A stretch of 36,747 bases of DNA from Trichosphaerium sp. ATCC 40318 (Eukaryota; Discosea; Flabellinia; Trichosidae), in assembly GCA_038496445.1 (NCBI GenBank), contig JALMLS010000604.1, positions 1 to 36,747 on the forward strand. The letters run 5' to 3'. Below the pieces are notes generated by a model. It made no database searches. It was not told the DNA's origin and was given only the letters and a program-made list of their open reading frames with translations. The translations under genes were made by a program, and so were the position numbers. This document shows positions 28,905-36,747 of the stretch, one piece after another (positions within the stretch are counted from its first letter, which is position 1; each line of letters begins with the position of its first letter).

Positions 28905-31900
28905 TTACACCCTTCTTTTCCTTAACCAGCTCCAGTACTTCTTCTGAGTCTCTTGAACCTTAGGAAGACATAGTTGCCTTAATTCAGCCATAGAAAACCT
29001 CATCTTCTTTCGTGGACGAACAGGTTTACTTCTTTCTCTGTTTATCAAATTTTGTTGTAATTGGCTATCTTCTCTTTCATCTTCATCCTTCCCTTCTCTT
29101 TTTCTTTTTCGACTTCTGGATACACTTGCCTTCTGCTGCACAGGTATCTTGTATGTCAATGAATCAGGCGTAGAGATAACAACATGATCTTGAACTATGA
29201 CAGAAGTAGCCGAAGTACCTTTCTTTGTAGTAGTACTTTTCTTTTGTTTTTTCTTTAAAATTGTCATAGAAGATGTACTATCATCTGATGGTTTATCCTT
29301 TCTTTTTCTATTGTTATCACTGCTTCTATCATTAAACAGTTTTTTAGCCACTTTCTTTTTCTTTGTTTTTGCTGTAGCCTTTGTTTTTGTTTTCCTCGTC
29401 TTTTTCTTCGAAGAGGGTGAAGGAGATATATCGTTTAGTCTTCCTTTAGTGATAGTATACGGTTTTTTTTTAGGAACCACTTTCTTGGCTTGCCGTCTGC
29501 TTTTTTCCGCTTCTTTTCCTCCTTCTCTTTCTTCTTCTTCTTCTTCTTCTTGTTCTTTTGATGTTATTTTTGATTCTAAAGATCTTACTTCATCTATAAA
29601 ATCTTCTTTACCATCATCACTTTGTTGAACATCTTTGGTTGGATCAAAACGATCATCTTGTGTAGAACAATCAACATGTTCTGCCATAAACTTACTTATG
29701 ACATCCTCCATTTTAGCAGAATTATTTTGAGTTAATGGTTGGTACTCGCTTCTTTGTTGATTTCCACTTGATGAGGGCGTATTTTCTAAAGATGAGTCTT
29801 GGCTATCTTCTATGATTATTGCCATTTCATCGTTGTCATTTTTGTCTTTTCTTTGTTTTTTTCCTTCTTTGCCAAGAATAATACCATACTGTTCTCGAGC
29901 AAGTATTTTTACAATATTAGATACTTTTTTAGATACACTATCACGTGTAGGTTTATTTTCTGTATCACTACTTTGTTCCTAAAGAAAAAAAAAATTAAAC
30001 AAAAAAAATCGGAAGAAGGGTCAAGTTCTTTTTGTGGAACTGTTGTTTTTGGTACTGTCTCTTTGAGTTATTGGTTTCGTCGAAATTGTAACGTACTTGT
30101 TCATCATTATCACCGCAAAAATAAGCAAAAAGTTTCTCACGTAAGTCATCTTCATCAAACTTGTTTTCGCCGTGAAAGTAAGCTCTTAGTTGTGAGCTTA
30201 AATTATCTTCATCAATATCCTCTAACTCTGGTTCTCTTTCCTCTATAGCAAAACCTTCATCTGAATTACTTAGACTAAAAACATCTACATTATCAGGGTC
30301 AGGGTTGATGTCTTTGCTTGAACCTCTTTTCGTTTTGTCAACTTTCTTGTTTTTTTCTTCTTTTTCTTCATTTTCTTTGTTTGCGATTCCAACATATTCC
30401 TCCTCGCCAAGGAGAGGTGACATGCTCTGTATAGCATGAGGTCCATCATTAAAAACATTATAACTTGGTTGATGAGCCATCATACTCACAGAGGAGTCAT
30501 CAACACTTGGTGCAATAATTTTAGGCACGTCTTCATTTATCTCTACTTCTTGCACTTCATCTGGAGAAGAATTTTTCCCACATGTGGCTGGTTGTGTTGC
30601 TTCGTCTGTTTTGTTCTGTGGTGTCTCTGGAATTACTTGAGGTCCTGTACTTTCGGGCGTTGATTGAGTTTTCTGAGATTGTGGTGTCTCGGGAATGACT
30701 TGATCAGATTCAGATTCGTCTATAGAATTATTATCTTGTTCTTCGCTGTACTGAGTCAACTGAAAACCACCAACTTGAGTAGTTGGTTCATTATCTTCGT
30801 TATCTTCATAATCTACAAGCTTTTCATATTCAACATCGTCGTCATCTACATCATCTACCTCTGATTTCTCCGAGAGTTGACTTTCTTCACCTTGGATTTT
30901 TTTTAGTACGAGCAGAAACATTATGGACTTTACCTGATGCCACGGCATCGTAGTTGGGCGTAGATTTAGCCGCATTGCTCGTTTTTCCTGTTGCGACGGA
31001 TTTATTTGAATCTTGAGAGGCACCACTAGGTGTTCCAGGAGTATTTTGGCTTAGGTCTACAGCAGCATTCAAGTACTTTTCGGGGTTTTCCATATCTTCG
31101 AAGTCCCCATCAAGGTCGAGCTTTTAAAAAAATAAGATTTTAGAGCGCGTAAACGGTTTAAAGTTTACGTACGCTTCCATCGAAAACCCACGTTGGATGG
31201 TTCTTCATGAAGGCTGGCTGTGTACCCTGCAAAAAAGCCTTAAGAATCACGAAACAGATGTGGTTGGTTTTATCAAAACGCTTACTTGAGTATCTGTTGG
31301 CGCATCTGGCTGTGATGCAGGAGGCTTCGGTGCCTTTTCAGGCGTAACAACATCCGCAGGTTTCCAACCTGAGAAAAGTAAATAAGTCAGTCACAACGTT
31401 CGTTGCGTACCATCTAGCTCGTCTAATGCTGTGGTTTGGTCTGGAGGCGGATAGCAATCAGATTGACTTAGAACCTAGCGTCACAAAATTAGTTTTAGCA
31501 CCAAGATGCCTTGAGAACACGTACATAGTTTGGTGGAGCGACAGCATCATTATTTATAGCCTGAGAGAGCATATCGGCGATTAAACCCATACCTTGAGAC
31601 GGCACGTCTTCCTCTAAAACGAATTTAACGTCTCGCGAGCTTTTTATTGGTTTGCTTTCGTGTAGAAGCACTCTAGCTGTACTCTACAAAAAAAAAGTTG
31701 TTCTCACGTACTGTCTCTACAAAAATATTTGAATAAATAAACAACGTATGGCGCGTTTTTATGGCGTACTTGTCTTTTTGAAGTTGGGCGCGAACACGAG
31801 CAAGGCTCTCGAGCATTTTAGGTTTCCCGACCACATCTTGACCCTCACACCCGTGGAATGACAACTTACGTATCTCAACCAAGTAGTTTTTGTAGTCTGG

Positions 31901-32255
31901 TGCGATTTTAACGTCATGGTCTTGAAGGGTTATCAAGGCTCCGTATGTGGTGTTTAATGGTATATTAGGGTGTTCTCTGGGAATTGTTAGAACTGTCAAA
32001 CAGAAATGTCTGTTTACTTACGTTGTAAAGTGCTTCACCGCTTCTGCAGTGAGTATAGCATGTACTTGGTGATACCCATCGGAGATAATAAGCCGAGCAT
32101 AGGGAACTTGTTCATTTGGGTATGATTGGTACTTATATCGTTATAACGGTTGAGGTTAGAGCGTGTACCTTTACTATTTGAGCATTTGGGCTGCACAGTG
32201 GTTTTACACCATCAAGCGTTTGCGCGGCGATCCACGCATGGTTTAAGAATTGCAT
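28905..32255 (-). CDS. TPP1/ACD-like telomere OB-fold protein with long disordered tail
   Basis: A 938-aa protein from exons 32255-32169, 32131-32022, 31976-31770, 31681-31525, 31474-31411, 31368-31286, 31226-31173, 31120-30934, 30890-30097 and 29978-28905. Residues 1-135 resemble the TPP1/Tpz1 (ACD) OB-fold: an N-terminal LNHAWI segment like the LRPWI of human TPP1, then ARLIISDGYHQVHAILT, a GALITLQDHDVKI strand pair, YLVEIRKLSF and a closing helix. In animals and fission yeast this protein bridges the shelterin complex and recruits telomerase. The rest is low complexity: acidic (about 320-350), two VIPETPQ repeats (about 380 and 400), a duplicated LxAYFxGxN motif (about 550-580), a poly-Glu run, Lys-rich nuclear-localisation-like blocks, and a basic end (WLRKRRV). 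The fourth acceptor (GTAGAG) is the least certain join. Telomere function is inferred from the domain. Confidence 0.75.
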
Positions 32256-32467
32256 TTTGGACACTACTAGGCCATGGGAGCGTCAAACGAATTAAACCGC
32301 CAATTTTTCTCATAGCTGTAAAGGCTCAACCTGTAAAAAGAACTTTAAAATCGCGTGTTTGGGCTGGTTAGCTTTTTGTGCCTGAATAAGGATGTACATT
32401 TGATTAATTTTGCCCGACAACTACAGAAACGGCGCTAAATTGCAACACTTGCGTCAAGACAATAGAA
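32256..32467. promoter_or_regulatory. Divergent promoter between TPP1-like and F-box genes
   Basis: A 212-base gap between the TPP1-like start (32255, minus) and the possible F-box start (32468, plus). No clear element is visible; a CACGTG lies just inside the first F-box exon (32492). Confidence 0.35.
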
Positions 32468-32822
32468 ATGGCAACGAATAATTCAAAAAAACACGTGGTG
32501 TAAGTGCGAAAGTACAGTATTATTGATTGACGCCTACAAAGGTAGATACGGAAGCGTTGACGCTTCAGTCGCTACCAGCAGATGTAATAAATCTAGTATT
32601 CCACATAATAGATGTAGCAGGCTTTGTACGCTACCGTGAGCTATCTGTGGTATTTAGAACTGGTATTGGCACCTCACCCATTCGTTAACGGTGCGTTTTT
32701 GATTCCCAGAAGACCATGTACACCACAAACAGTCTGAATGTCGAAAAAGGAGTTTACCGTTGTTGGCTCTTATTTGGAAGTTCAAGATCCTGAGAAACCG
32801 ATTGGAGACGCAGATTCTGTAG
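32468..32822 (+). CDS. Possible short F-box protein
   Basis: Exons 32468-32497, 32542-32662 and 32710-32822 would give 87 residues with an F-box (LQSLPADVINLVFHIID, then YRELSVVF). Introns GTGTAA..AAAG and GTATTG..CCCAG are needed to avoid stops. The 3' part is uncertain: in another frame the third exon has an ATG (32738) and reads MSKKEFTVVGSYLEV, VQDPEKPIGDADS and, after plausible introns, CYEAVGCGPGGYLE, which looks at least as protein-like. The gene may be longer and differently spliced, or decayed. Confidence 0.4.
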
Positions 32823-33387
32823 GCCCAAAGTTGTGCCTTATATCACTCGCAACATAAAGAACTCAAACCATCACCTATGCACAAGGTGCAGCATATCTAT
32901 TCGACGTTCTTATATTTGAGTGTTGTTAACAAGAGTTTGTTATGAAGCTGTAGGATGTGGTATGGAATCTCATTCTGTTTTCTTTCTTTTTTTGGTTTCT
33001 AAGCTTACTTCTAATCAAAAACTAGGTCCTGGAGGCTATCTTGAATGATTGGTATTAAGAGATCAACTACTGGTTAGAGAGTGTGCTTTGAGCGTTATGT
33101 TCAACACATTTGGATGTACGAGATAAGGCAAGACAATACATTAAACGCTGTGTTGCACGTGTTGTAGCACTCCTACATGAAACGAACGATACTGTAGCTA
33201 TTCGCCTAGTACACTGCGTTCCATTGTTAGAAAAACTGATTGCAATATTTGTTTCAGTTGTTTCAACGCCCTCTGTACAACAGAGTGTCCCGACGCACAT
33301 GACTTAAATTGCGTCTTGCGAATAACCAGGCTGTCTGAAAAAAGTTTTGTTTATTTTGTATTTTTCAGATGGTGTTTTATACTCTCT
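32823..33387. other. Unresolved region downstream of the F-box gene
   Basis: Contains a plus-strand frame at 33110-33307 (65 codons, helical: YIKRCVARVVALLHETND, then VPLLEKLIAIFVSVV) without a start exon that joins in frame. It may be the 3' end of the F-box gene. Otherwise I see nothing. Confidence 0.3.
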
Positions 33388-35037
33388 TTAAGAAAACCAC
33401 TGTGCAACATCTACTTTTGGGTTATAAGCAGCTGGTATTATTTTCATAACATCTGTTAATGATATAACACCAGCCAACTCAGCATTATTCTTCACCTATA
33501 AAGAGAGAAGTTCAGAAACTTTTGAAATAAAAAAGCAAGAAAAAAAGAAGTTTAGTTGATGGTTATTGCCGTACCCATACACGATGTACTTTTGTTGCAG
33601 CAAGCTTTAATAGTACTGTCTCAAAAGGATCAGAAATATCAACTGTTATAGGAGGCCTGAACTCAGAAACTTGACATGAGATAAACTCCAAAACAGGCAA
33701 CAATAGAGATGCAAAGTTTCTTGTTGAAATTCTTCTGTGTGAGTTTTTTTTTTTTGGTGTACCCTTAGGTCAGATATAGACAAGTTCGCTAAGAGAGTCC
33801 CTTCATTGTCTACAATTGGAAGAGCTGATTTATTATTCAGGTATAGCATATAGAAAGCTTCTATCGTAGGGGTAGTGTAGTTAATCTAAAATTAAAATAT
33901 GTTATTTTCTTTGGATAGCAAGTAGTGTTGATTATAATGTTTGGTTGTACCTTAAGTAATGATCCTGTTCCGATTGTTCCTATACCAATATTCATTACAG
34001 TCTCTCTCTTAGCGTACTTTGAAAGATGAGAAACGTTTTTGGCAAGATATCTAACAGCATTAGTAATTGAAAAAAATGAAGAAGTGGTACGAGAAAAATG
34101 CTTTGTTGCCTGGTAACAGACGCGTTTATTTTAATTTTAGTAGTGTATTTACGTACCTGAGAACAGTGGATTGACTGAGTATGCTTGTTAGCTTACCATC
34201 TTTCCCAACAGCAACACGATGAATCCCTTTTTGAAAGTCGTCTATTTGTTGACAACATTAGAACATAATCTGTTTTCACACGTATTGACGTACTAAGAAT
34301 CTGAGAGAGTGGCGTGTCAAATTCGTATGCATTGTAGACAGAACTGGTGTCACCTAGATAAAATACGTCAGCATATCGAAGGTAGCCGAAAAGAAACCAG
34401 AGTACCTAAAGCTGTCAAAACTGTAGTTGTCTTTAAAATGCTTGATTTCACTTGTAACTCTGTAACATTTGTAGTGTAATCTCTCCACCATTCTTCAACT
34501 GTAGTCTAAGTACGTGTAAGTATAATTGATAGGCTCCTTTCTTGATATGCCATGAAGAGAAGAGAAAAAGCGTCGTACGTATTTATCTTTCGAGTAAATC
34601 TTTAGGATTACTCTCAAAATATCAAACATATCAATGAACCCTCTGTAGCTTGGAAAACCAAGACCCTATCATAAATCCGTTAATACGACTTTAATTTTAG
34701 AGTCTTTTATCGTACATCCTCAACGACAGGAGCCGATAATATCTTATTGTCAGCAAGAACCTAGAACTACTTTAACAATCCATATGAAAATTGATTGATT
34801 TAATGTTGTTTGCGTGCACGTGAAAAAACTTTGATTTTCTGTATTTTTTGGGCTTGTATAAAAATGAACCTTACTTTTATTGCATCAGCGATACTTGATG
34901 TGGCGTTAATCGTTACCTTTGAGAAAAGTAAGAAAGGCCTAAAAAACAATGGAAAAAAAACCACAAAATTATACCAACGGTTTCTTCTCTTCAGCAGTGA
35001 GCTTTCCGGCAGTTGCCCACGATAGTAAGCGCTCCAT
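33388..35037 (-). CDS. AMPK gamma subunit (SNF4-like), four CBS motifs
   Basis: A 294-aa protein from exons 35037-34979, 34938-34875, 34760-34716, 34665-34612, 34505-34406, 34353-34294, 34241-34157, 34050-33951, 33885-33763, 33661-33575 and 33495-33388. Four CBS motifs form two Bateman modules: CBS1 (INATSSIADAIKVLADNKIL, then RGFIDMFDILR), CBS2 (NAYEFDTPLSQILNDFQKG, HRVAVGKDGKLTSILSQ), CBS3 (TPTIEAFYMLYLNNKSALPI, LLANLSISDLR), CBS4 (ITVDISDPFETVLLKLAAT, LAGVISLTDVMKII). In the AMPK/SNF1 heterotrimer the gamma subunit senses AMP/ADP/ATP; nucleotide-site residues would need alignment. Plain adenylate-sensing CBS-pair proteins are an alternative, but size and order fit gamma. The start is the first ATG; the N-terminus is short compared with animal subunits. 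A donor GTTGGT is used in intron 1. Confidence 0.85.
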
Positions 35038-35477
35038 GGAAGGAGGGTTTTTGAACTGATCTGTTTAAAAGGAAGTTAGTAAGATACAGAAACATCAAAT
35101 ATTGATAAAAAACAGCTCATAATCAAAGTTTAGTGCGTTAAGAGCAGACACGTGCCTAGCACAGTTTTTTGTTTTTTAACGGCCGCTTGCTCCTCTGTGC
35201 TTCGTTCTCTCTTTTGTCCGGTGACTTCAGTGTTCATTGTTAACCAGATTAGTCGTTATTTGAGTTGCTCTTTTAAACTTTGAGGTTCTTTTTAAACGGA
35301 CTTGATTTTTCTTGACTTTTTTGATTCCGATTTCTTAGTGTTCTTATTCTTACATTTCTGTTATGTATTTTTACTAAAATCACGATTTGATGCTTATTCT
35401 GAAGTCTTTGATACTTGTTGAGTAATTTCAAAGTCATGATGGGCCATGATAAATGTTTGTTTAGAATTACTGTTGGT
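35038..35477. promoter_or_regulatory. Spacer between MSH5 end and AMPK gamma start
   Basis: Both genes are on the minus strand, so this holds the MSH5 3' end and the AMPK gamma promoter. CACGTG at 35149 lies about 110 bases upstream of the AMPK gamma ATG. The 75-codon frame at 35273-35500 is Asn/Lys/Leu-rich and unlikely to be real. Confidence 0.4.
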
Positions 35478-36747
35478 TTATTCAAAAATTGATTTAACAA
35501 ATGATTTTACATCTCCTTTTTCTATATCAAACTCCAAGAAAGCCTTCACGATACGTAATTTTGATTGATGTTTACGACCAGCATCTAATGGCTCAATGGT
35601 TTCATTACGCTGTAATAATATAGCAACATCATTTGCTCTATCAAGAATCTCTACAGGAACACCTATAACAATTACTATCACATGGTCAACAAGCAGGGCA
35701 GCAAGAATCAATCAACAACGTTACATAGAACGCATTTACAATAACAGACAGTATGAAAAAGCAACTGTGAACAAACAATTGGTTGAACAAAACAAATTAA
35801 AGAAAATTGCTCACCTGCAACTTTAGCGCAATAGTGTCCAAAACTGTTGTTTGACACGCCTTTCCTCACCCTTTTATTGGATATTTATTATCATATTAAC
35901 AAGAGCAATATGGTACTTACTTGTATAGGTATACTACCTCGGGTAGAGGGAAACTATCTTTCAAAACAATATCCATAGCCATTCTTTGTAGGTTACTATT
36001 ATTAGGCAGCAAATCACCTTCAAAAAGCTCATAGAAATGAGTTGATATAAAAGTCTTTGGGCAGTCATTTCCTTTAGCCAAAAGGTGTCTAATGGTTGCA
36101 GTCAGAAGTGCAACTCCATCTGTATTCAAAGTAAGAATAACACTAACAAAATACAGCCAAGTATTGACTTACCAACTGGATTTGTTCCTTTACCGAACTC
36201 ATCAATAACAAGCAAGGATTTAGGTGTGGCAAATCTCAGCATTGTAGCTATTTGTTGTGTATCTATCATGAACGAGCTTTTATTCACTGAGACACTTTCG
36301 CAGCTATGTACACTAAAAAAGAACACATATAAGAAAGCATCAGAATGACTAGTATTATTCTTCTAGTACCGAGTAAATATCCTATCTGTTAGACCTATTA
36401 TTGCCGCTTCAGCAGGGACAAAACATCCAATATGAGCCATGTACGTAATAAGTGCAACCTGCGGGGAAAAAAAAAAGTAAGAAAAAAATAAGAACGCAGT
36501 TTAATTTCTACTACAAACTTACTTGCTTTAAATATACGCTCTTCCCTTATAGAAGTAACTCTATTAATACAAACTAATTATAAAGGAAGAATACAGTACC
36601 TGAAAAGTTTGCACCAGTTACAAGTTGCATACAGCCCTCTCTACATGAAAAGTTAACTAACTCTTAAGATTTTGAAAAAACAAAAAGTTGATCACCTGTC
36701 TCGTGCCACAGCTGTATCGTTTGGTATGAAAACATTAGAAACACAAA
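35478..36747 (-). CDS. MSH5: MSH5, C-terminal ATPase part (5' end beyond window)
   Basis: MutS-family meiotic protein, 3' part only. Exons: from beyond 36747 to 36696, then 36640-36600, 36545-36523, 36458-36370, 36312-36173, 36119-35921, 35870-35815 and 35662-35478. Walker A GANFSGKS is split over two exons; it is followed by [20 protein letters not shown], the HSCESVS segment, STFMID-type [12 protein letters not shown], Walker [12 protein letters not shown], the [14 protein letters not shown] helix, TFISTHF and a C-terminal helix-turn-helix region. The motif details favour MSH5 over MSH4 and mismatch-repair MutS homologues. MSH5 forms a clamp with MSH4 that stabilises meiotic crossover intermediates. 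One exon is only 23 nt. The stop at 35478 gives a C-terminus of normal length. No catalytic residue is missing in the visible part. Confidence 0.9.

Noticed and set aside
29197-29628. 143-codon plus-strand hydrophobic frame (looks like a membrane protein)
   Set aside because: It is the exact antisense of the Lys/Ser-rich coding exon of the TPP1-like gene. Lys codons read backwards give Phe/Leu, which explains the false hydrophobicity.
1-36747. CRISPR arrays, bacterial operons or insertion sequences
   Set aside because: No regular direct repeats with spacers, no transposase-like frame, no terminal inverted repeats, and the gene structure is plainly eukaryotic.

Overview
This window is nuclear DNA from a single-celled eukaryote with compact, intron-rich genes. 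The evidence is about 100 short (mostly 40-130 nt) GT-AG introns, short AT-rich spacers, no operons, and eukaryote-only families (MSH5, AMPK gamma, VHS-GAT, an actin relative, RMND5, F-box and BTB proteins). I cannot name the species; a free-living, possibly amoeboid protist fits. I rebuilt gene models by hand, joining exons so that reading frame, splice sites and family motifs agree. Protein lengths below are for those spliced models.

Layout, left to right. 1-2555 (-): a large protein of tandem 'DWY' repeats, running off the left edge. 2795-4338 (+): copine/RGLG-type vWA protein. 4852-5210 (-): small Cys-rich surface protein. About 6478-6735 (-): a possible Thr/Pro-rich mucin-like fragment. 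7127-8972 (-): 462-aa protein of unknown family. 9229-9877 (-): small zinc-finger (half-LIM-like) protein. 10342-11964 (+): F-box-like/BTB protein. 12238-13182 (+): intronless KCTD-type BTB plus SPRY-like protein. 13519-15504 (+): RMND5/Rmd5 subunit of the GID/CTLH ubiquitin ligase. 15894-16514 (-): intronless F-box plus MORN-type repeats. 16981-17920 (-): four-helix membrane protein. 18078-19302 (+): F-box plus beta-propeller-like protein. 19689-22284 (+): VHS-GAT trafficking adaptor with NPF motifs. 22671-24618 (+): PHO84-like phosphate transporter. 25473-26929 (+): divergent actin-related protein without the actin N-terminus. 27333-28330 (+): secreted protein with four Cys repeats and a GPI-type tail. 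28905-32255 (-): 938-aa protein with an N-terminal OB-fold like telomere protein TPP1/ACD. 32468-32822 (+): short, uncertain F-box gene. 33388-35037 (-): AMPK gamma/SNF4-like CBS protein. 35478-36747 (-): C-terminal part of meiotic MutS homologue MSH5, running off the right edge.

These genes do not form one pathway. Two themes recur: ubiquitin-ligase substrate adaptors (three or four F-box-like and two BTB proteins plus RMND5), and genome maintenance or meiosis (TPP1-like, MSH5). Two genome-wide features stand out. CACGTG occurs about 32 times, several-fold above expectation from base composition, and often sits in intergenic DNA. About half of the reconstructed introns start with GTAC rather than GTAA/GTGA.
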